Of a DNA stretch of 64,000 nucleotides, positions 52,390 through 63,513 are shown piece by piece. The notes beneath the pieces are model-generated. The model was not told the DNA's origin, did not search any database, and was given only the letters and a program-made list of their open reading frames with translations. The position numbers and the translations under genes are program-made. Numbering within the stretch: the first letter of the stretch is position 1; each line of letters begins with the position of its first letter. The DNA comes from CALOBA01 sp942491465 (lineage in GTDB: Bacteria > Pseudomonadota > Gammaproteobacteria > Chromatiales > Chromatiaceae): assembly GCA_942491465.1 (NCBI GenBank), contig CALOBA010000011.1, forward strand, positions 55,824 through 119,823. The letters run 5' to 3'.

Positions 52390-54267
52390 ATGCGGCCTTG
52401 GCCCCTGTTTGCCCTGCTCATACCCCTCAACCTGCTACCGGCATCCCTGACAGCCGACGAGTCGTCCGCCCCGGAGGCACTGACCACCGTCGACCCGCAA
52501 ATACCGGTTGAGGAGCTGGAGGTGATCCTCAAGCCCCTGACCAGGGGCCAGCTCGTTGTCGAGACCAACGCCTGGCAGGGGCTGGTCCAGACCAAGGCCG
52601 AGCAGATCGCCGCCGCCGAGGTCATCGTCCGGCGCCAGAACAACGAGATCGCCGAGGCGGCGGCCGTGCGCGAGCAGGCCGAACTGGCCAAGGAGCGGCT
52701 TGAGGCGGTGCGCACCCAGGCCGAGGAGGCCAGCGCCAGTGGCGACCCGGATGCCATCGCCGATGTGCAGGAGGCCGCGCGCGAGGCCAAGGAGCAGATG
52801 ACCGAGGTCCAGGCCCATGTCGACGCGGCGGCCGGCGCCGCCGAGCGCACGGCCGCCATGCGCGAGCGCATCGGCGAGCTGCAGCAGGATGGCGCCGACG
52901 CCGGCGCCGAGGACCTGGCGCAGACCGCCGAGGACGCCGCCGGCAGGGTCGCCGACGCCCAAGATGCGATCGACCAGGCCATCGAGCAGGTCGGCAGCGA
53001 CGAGTTGGTGGACGCGGTGCGCGAGGCACGCAGCGCCACCGATCAGGCCGCCGCCGCCACCGCTGCGGTCAGCGCCCAGGCCGATGCCGCCGCCGAGGCG
53101 GCGACCGAGGCGGAGGCAGGCGCCGAGGCGCTGGTGGCCGACGGCGAGGCCAGCCCCAAGCTGCTCGCCCGCGCCGAGGCCCTGGCCGCCGCCGAGGAGG
53201 CCAAGCGCCAAGAAAAGCGCATCCTATTGGAGACCGTCTCGAACATGCGCGAGGAGCGCAAGGTGCTGGTCGATCGTCTCAAGGCGGTGCTCGCGGCGCT
53301 GGAGGCCAAGACCGCCGACAGCGATGCCGACACGCTCGCCCTGATCACCGACCACCGGCTCTACATCCGCGCCATCTCCGGTGTCGATGTGGATGTCCAG
53401 GACACCACCTCGGCCTGGATCGCCATCAGGGGCTGGGTCACCTCCGAGGAGGGCGGCATCCGACTGGGCCTCAATCTGCTGCGCTTCTTCGGCGTGCTGA
53501 TCGCCGCCTGGGTGCTGTCGCGGCTGCTCAGCGCCGGTATCCACCGCGGCTTGCGCAGGGTGCGCGGCACCTCGCGGCTGCTGGAGGATTTCCTGGTCAA
53601 GATGACGCGCTGGGTGGTCATGGCCGTCGGCGTCATCATGGCCCTGGCCGCGCTGGAGGTCAGCGTCGGCCCGTTGCTCGCCGTCGTCGGCGCCGCCGGC
53701 TTCGTCATCGCCTTCGCCCTGCAGGACTCGCTGAGCAACTTCGCCAGCGGCATCATGATCCTCCTGTTCCGGCCGTTCGACGTCGGTGACGTCGTCGATG
53801 CCGGCGGCGCCTCCGGCTCGGTCAAGTCGATGAACCTGATCTCCACCACCATCAAGACCTTCGACAACAAGATCATGGTGGTGCCCAACAACAAGATCTT
53901 CGGCGACGTGATCACCAACGCCACCGGGGTGGGCGAGCGCCGCGTCGATATGGAGTTCGGCATCGCCTACGACGCCGACATCGACCAGGCCCAGGCGATC
54001 TTGGAGGAGGTCATCGGCGCGCACCCGCAGGTCCTCAAAGACCCGGCCCCGACCATCGCCCTGCATACCCTTGGCGACAGCTCGGTCAACTTCATCGTCC
54101 GCCCCTGGACGCGCACCGCCGACTACTGGGGTGTCTACTGGGACATCACCAAGACGGTCAAGAAACGCTTCGACGCCGCCGGCATCGGCATCCCCTTCCC
54201 GCAGCGCGACGTGCACCTGTATCTGCATGGCAGCGCCGAGCAGCTGGTGGCCAAGCAGGGCGGCTGA
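52390..54267 (+). CDS. MscS-type mechanosensitive channel with long periplasmic coiled coil
   Basis: AAGGAG six bases before ATG 52390 fixes the start, giving 625 residues with a signal peptide (LFALLIPLNLLPASLTA). Residues about 60-300 are extremely Ala/Glu/Asp rich and coiled-coil in character. From about 355 the MscS part follows: helices near 361-380 and 410-430, the pore-lining TM3 VVGAAGFVIAFALQDSLSNF, then the beta domain FDVGDVVDAGGASGSVKSMN and VVPNNKIFGDVITN, and the C-terminal cage domain ending VHLYLHGSAEQL. It would release solutes on osmotic down-shock; the large N-terminal domain resembles MscK/MscM-type proteins but is much simpler in composition. Confidence 0.9.
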   Translation: MRPWPLFALLIPLNLLPASLTADESSAPEALTTVDPQIPVEELEVILKPLTRGQLVVETNAWQGLVQTKAEQIAAAEVIVRRQNNEIAEAAAVREQAELAKERLEAVRTQAEEASASGDPDAIADVQEAAREAKEQMTEVQAHVDAAAGAAERTAAMRERIGELQQDGADAGAEDLAQTAEDAAGRVADAQDAIDQAIEQVGSDELVDAVREARSATDQAAAATAAVSAQADAAAEAATEAEAGAEALVADGEASPKLLARAEALAAAEEAKRQEKRILLETVSNMREERKVLVDRLKAVLAALEAKTADSDADTLALITDHRLYIRAISGVDVDVQDTTSAWIAIRGWVTSEEGGIRLGLNLLRFFGVLIAAWVLSRLLSAGIHRGLRRVRGTSRLLEDFLVKMTRWVVMAVGVIMALAALEVSVGPLLAVVGAAGFVIAFALQDSLSNFASGIMILLFRPFDVGDVVDAGGASGSVKSMNLISTTIKTFDNKIMVVPNNKIFGDVITNATGVGERRVDMEFGIAYDADIDQAQAILEEVIGAHPQVLKDPAPTIALHTLGDSSVNFIVRPWTRTADYWGVYWDITKTVKKRFDAAGIGIPFPQRDVHLYLHGSAEQLVAKQGG

Positions 54268-54326
54268 GCCGGCCCCCGCCTCGGCGGCCGATCCGCCGCG
54301 ATCGGTCCGTGGGGCGGGGCGCCCCG

Positions 54327-54992
54327 CTATTGCCCTGCCGGACGCCAGCCCTCCTCATGGATCAAGGCGTCCAGGTCCAGCCTGGGCAGCCAGCCCCGTG
54401 CTTCGAGTTCGGGCTGGTCATGAAAGAAGGCGACATAGCCGACGCAGAGGTAGGCGATGGGAATCACATGCTCGGGGATTGCCAAGATCCCGCGCAGGGC
54501 GTCGTTGTGGATGATGCTGACCCAACCGACACCGAGATTCTCGGCCCGTGCCGCCAGCCAGAGGTTCTGCACGGCGCAAACGGCGCTGTACAGGTCCATC
54601 TCCGGGGTTGCGGTGCGGCCGATGACAACGGGCCCGGTGCGGGTGCGGTCGCAGGTCACGCAGATGCCGAGCGGCGCCTCCAGGATGCCCTCCAGCTTGA
54701 GGGCGCGATAGCGTTGCGCCCGCGCGTCATCGAACAGCTCCGCCGCCTGCTCGTGGGCGATGGTGAAGGCGTCCTTGATGCGCTGCTTGGTCTCCCGCTT
54801 GCGCACCAACACGAAATCCCAGGGCTGCATGAAGCCGACGCTCGGGGCATGGTGAGCCGCCGTCAGGACACGCCGCAGCACATCATCGGGGATCGGGTCG
54901 GATTGGAATTCGCCGCGGACATCGCGGCGGGAGAAGATCGTTTTATAGACCGCGTCGCGTTCTTCGGGGGTGATAATCAATCGATACTCCAA
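54327..54992 (-). CDS. bluB: 5,6-Dimethylbenzimidazole synthase
   Basis: This flavin-cannibalising enzyme makes the lower ligand of vitamin B12 from FMNH2 and oxygen. The 221-residue nitroreductase-fold protein has IFSRRDVRGEF, HHAPSVGFMQPWDFVLV, APLGICVTCDRTRTGP and EMDLYSAVCAVQNLWLAAR, all BluB signatures. The start codon is TTG. No other cobalamin gene or cobalamin riboswitch is visible nearby. The reaction needs oxygen, so the organism meets oxygen at times. Confidence 0.93.
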   Translation of the reverse strand: MEYRLIITPEERDAVYKTIFSRRDVRGEFQSDPIPDDVLRRVLTAAHHAPSVGFMQPWDFVLVRKRETKQRIKDAFTIAHEQAAELFDDARAQRYRALKLEGILEAPLGICVTCDRTRTGPVVIGRTATPEMDLYSAVCAVQNLWLAARAENLGVGWVSIIHNDALRGILAIPEHVIPIAYLCVGYVAFFHDQPELEARGWLPRLDLDALIHEEGWRPAGQ

Positions 54993-55121
54993 GGCGCCGA
55001 AACCGCAGAGACCCGAGCAATTACGGCATGGACGGGCATCCCCGATGTGGGGAAATGCCGTGGTCGCCGCTGGGCGATCTCTGCGGCTCGGCGGCGCAGT
55101 CGAAGCGCCGTACGCGCCAGT

Positions 55122-56057
55122 CTACAGCCCGGTCTCGCCGACGGTCTTCTTGACCGAGGCAATGGTGGAGTCGAGCATCGCGCGCTCGTCGTCGCTCAGC
55201 GGGAAGTCGATGACGCGCTCGATGCCGCCGGCACCGATGACCGTGGGCACGCCGATAAACAGCCCGTCGACGCCGAACTCGCCCTCGCAGAGCGCGGCGG
55301 CGGAGATGACCCGCTTCTTGTCCTTGAGGTAGGCATCAACCATCTCGAAGCAGGACTGGGCAGGGCTGATATAGGCGCTGCCGATGCCGTAGAGATTGAC
55401 CAGCTCGGTACCGGCGTCGCGGGTGCGCTGGACGATGGACGCGATCTGCTCGGCGCTCAGCAGATCGGTGATGGGCACGCCGGCAACGGTGGCGGTGCGC
55501 ACCAGCGGGACCATGCTGGGGCCGTGGCCGCCGAGGACGGTGGCGCAGACATCCTTGTTGGACAGCCCGGTCTCCATGGCGATGAACGCGCGGAAGCGCC
55601 CGCCGTCCAGGGCCCCGGCCATGCCGCAGACGCGCTGCTTGGGCAGGCCGGAGAGCTTGTGGAAGGCGTAGACCATGGCATCCAGCGGGTTGGTGGTCAG
55701 GATGACGAAGGCATCGGGGGCATGGGCCTTGACCGCCTCGGCAACGCCGCGGGTGATCTTGAGGTTGACGTTGAGCAGGTCGTCGCGGGACATACCGGGC
55801 TTGCGCGGCACGCCGGCGGTGACCACGACGACATCGCAGCCCTCGAGGGCTGCGAAGTCGCCGGCGCCCACCAGCTTGGCGTCCTGACCACCGTGGGGCA
55901 GACCCTCGGCGATGTCCAGTGCCTTGCCGGCGACGAAATCGCCCTTTTCCGGGATATCGACGATGGTCACGTCGCCCAGCTCATGCTCGGCGAGCAGCAG
56001 GGCCAGGATGCCGCCGATCTGGCCGCCGCCGACGACGGCAATCTTGTTCCGTTTCAT
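55122..56057 (-). CDS. mdh: Malate dehydrogenase
   Basis: This NAD-dependent enzyme of 311 residues is of the lactate-dehydrogenase-like MDH group. The NAD motif is VVGGGQIGGILALLLAEHEL, the substrate loop includes VTAGVPRKPGMSRDDLL, and the active-site histidine is in ATVLGGHGPSMVPLVR. Arginine in the loop position (PRKPGMSR) indicates malate/oxaloacetate rather than lactate. It is 33 bases after sdhE and so is probably in the sdh transcript, tying two consecutive TCA steps together. Confidence 0.95.
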   Translation of the reverse strand: MKRNKIAVVGGGQIGGILALLLAEHELGDVTIVDIPEKGDFVAGKALDIAEGLPHGGQDAKLVGAGDFAALEGCDVVVVTAGVPRKPGMSRDDLLNVNLKITRGVAEAVKAHAPDAFVILTTNPLDAMVYAFHKLSGLPKQRVCGMAGALDGGRFRAFIAMETGLSNKDVCATVLGGHGPSMVPLVRTATVAGVPITDLLSAEQIASIVQRTRDAGTELVNLYGIGSAYISPAQSCFEMVDAYLKDKKRVISAAALCEGEFGVDGLFIGVPTVIGAGGIERVIDFPLSDDERAMLDSTIASVKKTVGETGL

Positions 56058-56090
56058 GACTTGATAAGACCCCTTGGTCGTTCGTGTTGG

Positions 56091-57050
56091 TTAGAGCCGG
56101 ACGCTGACCGGCACCGTATGGAAATCGAGCTTCATGTCCTCGGCGCTCATGCCGCAGGCCAGTCCCACCAGCTCGGGCAGGTAGAGCACGGGCATCTGGA
56201 AGTCCTTGCCGGCGGCGGCGACGGCCTTGGGCTGGACGCCGTCGAGGTTCTTGAAGCAGAGCGGACAGGAGGTGACCATCAGGTCCACGTCCTGCTTGTG
56301 CGCACCCTCGAGCACGTTGCCGGTCATGGTCTTGGAGATCTCCGGGTTGGGCCAGGCGCCATGATAGCCGCAGCAGGCGTTGCGGGTCTCGTAGTCGACG
56401 ATGTCGGCGCCGAGCACGCGCAGCACGTCCTCCAGCGAGGTCGGGTTGTCGGAGGACTCGTAGCCCTGGATATCCGCCGGGTTGCGGGTATGGCAGCCGT
56501 AGAACGAGGCCACGCGCAGCCCGTGCAGGGGGTGGGTGATGCGGTCGGCGAGCTTCTGCAGGCCGACGTCCTGGGCCAGGATGTACAGGGTGTGGGTGAG
56601 CTTGGCCTCGCCCTTGTACTCGATGTCGTCGACGGCCAGGATCTCGTTGACCTGGTCCAACAGCTTGGTGTCTTCGGCCAGGCGCTTCTGCACGTTGGAG
56701 ATGACGTTGAAGCAGGTCGAGCAGGGGGTGAAGAACGGCAGCCCCATCCGCTCGGCGGCGGCCATGTTGCGGGCGTTGATGGCGAACGAGGCCAGCTCGG
56801 AGCGCTCCTCGATGACGCCGGCGCCGCAGCAGACCGCATCCGGGATCAGGTGCAGGTCCACGTCGACCTTGTCGAACACCTGGCAGAGGATGTCGAAGAA
56901 GCGGGCATCGGCGCCCTGGAAGCAGCAGCCCGAGTAGAAGGCGTAGTGCAGGCGTCCGTCATCGGTGGGGATGGCCACCGGGCCATCCGGGGCGGCCTCC
57001 GGCGACAGGTCGCCGACCAGATTGCGGGCATCGATCGTGGCGCTGCTCAT
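56091..57050 (-). CDS. sdhE: Succinate dehydrogenase CCG-domain subunit (type E membrane-associated subunit)
   Basis: This 319-residue protein carries two CCG (heterodisulfide reductase B-like) domains: YSGCCFQGADARFF with DAVCCGAGV and CSTCFNVI in the first, FYGCHTRNPADIQG with NACCGYHGAW and CPLCFKNLDG in the second. These bind iron-sulfur clusters and replace the haem-containing SdhC/SdhD anchors in type E succinate:quinone oxidoreductases. The start overlaps the sdhB stop (ATGA), placing it firmly in the complex. No haem anchor genes are nearby. It is distinct from the flavinylation factor also named SdhE in enterobacteria. Confidence 0.9.
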   Translation of the reverse strand: MSSATIDARNLVGDLSPEAAPDGPVAIPTDDGRLHYAFYSGCCFQGADARFFDILCQVFDKVDVDLHLIPDAVCCGAGVIEERSELASFAINARNMAAAERMGLPFFTPCSTCFNVISNVQKRLAEDTKLLDQVNEILAVDDIEYKGEAKLTHTLYILAQDVGLQKLADRITHPLHGLRVASFYGCHTRNPADIQGYESSDNPTSLEDVLRVLGADIVDYETRNACCGYHGAWPNPEISKTMTGNVLEGAHKQDVDLMVTSCPLCFKNLDGVQPKAVAAAGKDFQMPVLYLPELVGLACGMSAEDMKLDFHTVPVSVRL

Positions 57051-58081
57051 GGCTTGACCTCCTGCGACTTGGCTTGGCGGGCCTGTTCGGCCTCGACCTC
57101 TCGGACCTTCTCCAGCACCTTGGCGGCGCCGTCCTTGCCGTCGAGGGTGCAGACGCGGCGGGTCGGCTCGATGCCGTGCTTCTCCAGTCCCTTCTCGGCC
57201 GCCTCGATGGCATCCCAACCGCGGGTGCCGAAGACCACCACCGGCAGCATCGGCTTGTTGACCTGACCGAACTTCTCGATGTCGGCCACATAGGCCTTGG
57301 CGCGGCGGGACCCCGGGGTGTCCTGGATGCCGTCGTCGATGGTCAGCTTGCGGGCGCGGCGGATGGTATCCGCCGGGCGGGTGTCCTTGGGGCAGACGCG
57401 GATGCACTTGCGGCACTGCACGCAGGACCAGAGCCCTTGGTCGATGGCCGCCTGGTCGCGGGTACCTCTGAAGTTGTCACGGGTGTCCACCGAGAAGCGG
57501 TAGGCCTTGGCAAAGGTCAGCGGACCGGCGTAGCCCTTGTCGGCCTTGACCGACGAGCAGGCCGAGTAACAGGCGCCGCAGAGGATACAGTCGGTCATGT
57601 AGTCGAACTGGTTGAGCTCGTCCTGGCTCATCAGCGATTCACGGTCCAGGGCCTCGGGCACCCGTTCCGGGTTCTCGATGAGATACGGGTGCATCTTCGC
57701 CAGGCGGTCGATGATCGGGTCGATATCCACCACCAGGTCGCGCAGCACCGGCAGGCTGGCCATCGGCGTGATGGTCACCGAGCCGGCGCGGAAGTCCTTG
57801 AGGATGGGCAGCAGCTGGGTGGAGCAGGCGAGCACCGAGCGGCCGTTCACGCGCACCGTGCAGGAGCCGCAGATGGCCGAGCGGCAGAAGGCGCGGAAGG
57901 TCAGGCTGCTGTCTTGGGTGTCCTTGATCCGGCGCAGGGCCGAGAGGACGGTCATGCCGGTGTCGACCTCGAGCTTGAAGTTGTCGTAGTACGGCGAGCG
58001 GTCTTTGCCCGGGGTGAAGCGCTGGATGCGGATGTTCGCCAGCATGCTCTCCCGGACGGGAGTGATCTTAGCGGGTGCCAT
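57047..58081 (-). CDS. sdhB: Succinate dehydrogenase iron-sulfur subunit (with C-terminal extension)
   Basis: The 344-residue protein has the [2Fe-2S] motif FCRSAICGSC with a later cysteine (VLACST), and two further cluster motifs CILCGACYSAC near residue 165 and CVQCRKCIRVCP near 225. These serve the [4Fe-4S] and third clusters. It is about 100 residues longer than classical SdhB; the extra C-terminal part (VVVFGTRGWDAIEAAEKGLE) is typical of type E enzymes. GGAGG lies seven bases before the ATG. It is translationally coupled to the CCG subunit. Confidence 0.94.
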   Translation of the reverse strand: MAPAKITPVRESMLANIRIQRFTPGKDRSPYYDNFKLEVDTGMTVLSALRRIKDTQDSSLTFRAFCRSAICGSCTVRVNGRSVLACSTQLLPILKDFRAGSVTITPMASLPVLRDLVVDIDPIIDRLAKMHPYLIENPERVPEALDRESLMSQDELNQFDYMTDCILCGACYSACSSVKADKGYAGPLTFAKAYRFSVDTRDNFRGTRDQAAIDQGLWSCVQCRKCIRVCPKDTRPADTIRRARKLTIDDGIQDTPGSRRAKAYVADIEKFGQVNKPMLPVVVFGTRGWDAIEAAEKGLEKHGIEPTRRVCTLDGKDGAAKVLEKVREVEAEQARQAKSQEVKP

Positions 58082-58306
58082 GGATTGCCTCCCGGAGTCT
58101 CCTCCGGCACAGGTGGGTACAGCGTGGTCTTGTTGTGATGCGATTGCGTTTGGGCTCGGCGCCCTGGTCAGCGCCGACCGCAGCGCCGCAAGGACACGGC
58201 GTCAGCGCGGGCCCGGTCTTCAAATACTGTCGGGGCGAGGCGGCCCCTGCGATGGCTCTGCGGTTGGGCGACCCGTGAACCATCCCTGCCCCGGGCCGCA
58301 ACGGGC

Positions 58307-59998
58307 TCAATAGGTCCGGGCCTGGGGCTCGAACTCGGTGATGGTCACCGGGTCGAAGCTCAGCTCGGCGTGTCCGTCCGCGCCGAGCTTGACCACCGAA
58401 TGCTTGAGCCATTGCGCGTCGTCGCGCTTGGGGAAGTCCTCGCGAAAGTGGGCGCCGCGGGACTCCTCGCGCTTGAGCGCGCCGAGGGTCGTCACCTCCG
58501 CCAGCATCAGCATGTTGCGCAGTTCCAGGGCCGCGAACATCTCGGTGTTGAAGACGGTGCAGCGATCGCCGACGGCCAGGTTGCTGAAGCGGTGGTTGAG
58601 CTCCTCAATCGTGGCCATGGCCTGCTCGAGCCCCTTGGCGTCACGGTAGATGCCGGCCTGGTCCGACATGGTGCGGCCCAAGTCGCGGCGGATGTCGGCG
58701 ACCGACTCCTTGCCTTTGCCCTCCATCAGCTCTTTGATGCAGGTCTCGGCCTCTACCATGGCCGAGTCGGACAGGGCGCCGAGCTTGATGCGGCGGGCAT
58801 ATTCCATCGCGTGACGACCGGCGCGGCGACCGAACACCAGAATGTCGAGCAGCGAGTTGCCGCCCAGGCGGTTGGCCCCGTGTACCGAGACACAGCCGGT
58901 CTCGCCGGCGGCATAGACGCCCTCAAGCGGGGTCAGGCCGTTGATGTCGGTGTGCACGCCGCCCATCGAGTAGTGCGCGGTGGGCTTGATCGGGATCGGC
59001 TCCTCCACCGGGTCGATGCCCTCGAAGTCGATGCAGAGCTGGCGGATCTGTGGCAGGCGCTCGCTGATCTGCTCGGCGCCCAGATGGGAGATGTCGAGGA
59101 ATACCTCCTCGTCGGGGCCGCCGCGGCCCTCGCGCACCTCGGTCTCGATGGCGCGCGAGACCAGGTCGCGGGGGCCCAGCTCCATCTTGTCCGGGGCATA
59201 GCGCGTCATGAAGCGCTCGCCCTCGACGTTGAGCAGGTAGCCGCCCTCGCCGCGGGCACCCTCGGTGACCAGGATGCCGCTGCGGCGAAGCCCCGTGGGG
59301 TGGAACTGGATGAACTCCATATCCTTCAACGGCAGCCCGGCCCGGTAGGCGATGGCCGAGCCGTCGCCGGTGTTGCCGTAGGCGTTCGAGGTGCGGGTCC
59401 AGTACAACCGCCCATGACCGCCGGTGGCCAGGATCACGGCCTTGGCCTGGATGGTGTAGATGCGCCCGGTGCGGATGCTGAACGCGTTGACGCCCATGCA
59501 GCGCTGGCCGTCGTGGATCAGGTTCAGCGCGAACCATTCGTTGAAATAGTCCACGCCGTGCCGCAGGCCCTGCTCGTAGAGGGTGTGCAGCATGATATGA
59601 CCGACCTTGTCGGCGGCATAGCAGGCGCGGGGCTTGGAGGCACCGCCGAACGGTCGCTGGGCGATCAGACCCTCGTCGGTGCGATAGAAGGGCGCACCCC
59701 AATGCTCCATCTCGCGGATGACCGTTGGTGCCTCGCGGCACATCAGCTCGGCGGCGTCCTGGTCGGCCAGGTAGTCCGAACCCTTGACGGTATCGAACCA
59801 GTGCTGCTCCCAGGAGTCGCTCGGGTCGCGATTGCCGAGGGCGGCATTGACGCCGCCCTGGGCCGCACCGGTGTGCGAGCGGGTCGGATAGACCTTCGTC
59901 AGCACCGCGACATGCAGGTCTTCTTCCATTCGGGACTCCAGCGCGGCATACAGGCCAGCGCCGCCGGAGCCAACGATCAGAACATCGTAGGTCAACAT
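58307..59998 (-). CDS. sdhA: Succinate dehydrogenase/fumarate reductase flavoprotein subunit
   Basis: The 563-residue flavoprotein starts MLTYDVLIVGSGGAGLYAAL (ATG 59998). The covalent-FAD histidine region is PTRSHTGAAQGGVNAALGN, the active-site region includes QFHPTGLRRSGILVTEGARG, and HYSMGGVHTDINGL and GVYAAGETGCVSVHGANRLG follow. It oxidises succinate to fumarate or runs in reverse. The gap of 225 bases to sdhB is unusual for a heteromeric complex, where the genes usually abut. An AGGAGGAG site lies upstream. Confidence 0.95.
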   Translation of the reverse strand: MLTYDVLIVGSGGAGLYAALESRMEEDLHVAVLTKVYPTRSHTGAAQGGVNAALGNRDPSDSWEQHWFDTVKGSDYLADQDAAELMCREAPTVIREMEHWGAPFYRTDEGLIAQRPFGGASKPRACYAADKVGHIMLHTLYEQGLRHGVDYFNEWFALNLIHDGQRCMGVNAFSIRTGRIYTIQAKAVILATGGHGRLYWTRTSNAYGNTGDGSAIAYRAGLPLKDMEFIQFHPTGLRRSGILVTEGARGEGGYLLNVEGERFMTRYAPDKMELGPRDLVSRAIETEVREGRGGPDEEVFLDISHLGAEQISERLPQIRQLCIDFEGIDPVEEPIPIKPTAHYSMGGVHTDINGLTPLEGVYAAGETGCVSVHGANRLGGNSLLDILVFGRRAGRHAMEYARRIKLGALSDSAMVEAETCIKELMEGKGKESVADIRRDLGRTMSDQAGIYRDAKGLEQAMATIEELNHRFSNLAVGDRCTVFNTEMFAALELRNMLMLAEVTTLGALKREESRGAHFREDFPKRDDAQWLKHSVVKLGADGHAELSFDPVTITEFEPQARTY

Positions 59999-60746
59999 GG
60001 GCGGAGTGCTCCTCCTTTCCCCGGTTTGGCATCCCAACCAGAGGCCACCTGCCGTCAGCGGCGCGCAGCGCAGGTTGGAACACGACGATTTCGGGGCGTA
60101 TCCGTCCGAATAATCATTGTTGTGCTGACGGCCGCCTGCCCGGCATACCGGAGAGGCGAGGGACTGAGACGCCCGGTCTCTTTTGGTGAGCCCGTCGGGG
60201 CGCTATGGCGTCTCGGCCATCCCCGGGGGACGGCTTATACTTCCCCAAAAGATACAAATTGGCAATACTTAGTATTGATCTGAAGCAACCCATAGACGAT
60301 CCTGCATCGGTTCCCGCCATGCGATGCGATGGCTTGCGGTGGCTGGGGGCCGGGCCGTCTGCGTCTGGTCAAGACTAGTCTAAAGCCTGGGGAATACCAG
60401 CTAAACCACTGAATCAATAAGCTTATTGCCCGCGCACCTCGATGCCGTTGCGAGCGCCTGCGGTGGCCGGCGGCGGCGCAGCGACTGCGGCCCGGACAGG
60501 GGGTTTCGGACTGCCGGGGCCTGCACCCCTATCTTTCGTTGGGGACATAGCTGCACCATCCCCGTGCGTCACCTACGAAGGAGTGTGACCCCTTGCAAAA
60601 TTGTCCTCGACGGTGCATGTTTCAGTCGCGTTGCCTGCCCCGCCGGGGTATCTTTGCAGCCGGGAATCGGGGTGTGGCCCAACTCACGCCGCATCACCCG
60701 CTCCTGTAACCCTCCCTCCGACCGCGACCCGCCTGGACCCGAGTGC
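59999..60746. promoter_or_regulatory. Divergent control region of sdhA and glgP with a palindromic motif
   Basis: The 748 bases hold no convincing gene. At 60263-60277 there is a perfect 7-bp inverted repeat CAATACT-T-AGTATTG; it runs into TTGATCTGAAGCAA (60275-60288), which resembles an FNR site. The last 150 bases may share the poor sequence quality of glgP. Confidence 0.5.
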
Positions 60747-63323
<2,577 letters not shown>

Positions 63324-63353
63324 CGGCTGGTCATGTCCGCCAGTTTCCCAACT

Positions 63354-63378
63354 GGTCGCGAAGTCTGGCTTCGCGACC
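63354..63378. terminator. Hairpin after glgP
   Basis: GGTCGCGAAG and CTTCGCGACC form a perfect 10-bp stem with a five-base loop, 30 bases after the glgP stop. No T-run follows on either strand, so it is a weak candidate for an intrinsic terminator. Confidence 0.5.
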
Positions 63379-63385
63379 TGAGCGC

Positions 63386-63411
63386 CAATATTGAGTATTG
63401 ATCCAGCGCAA
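63386..63411. promoter_or_regulatory. Motif shared with the sdhA/glgP control region
   Basis: CAATATTGAGTATTG followed by ATCCAGCGCAA matches the motif at 60263-60288 in 20 of 26 positions, including ten in a row (AGTATTGATC). It lies about 100 bases before the korA start and may be a common operator. Confidence 0.45.
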
Positions 63412-63513
63412 TCATCAGCCCTTCTGACGGGCCGAAAGGCTGTGCTCGTGGTACGATTTTCGGCTTCCGCCACCTTCTAGCGTATCCGGCCAACCTGGAT
63501 CAGGGAGCCCAAG

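Noticed and set aside
54309..57266. A 985-residue plus-strand frame opposite bluB, mdh and sdhE
   Set aside because: It crosses three convincing genes and is a stop-free shadow of their frames.
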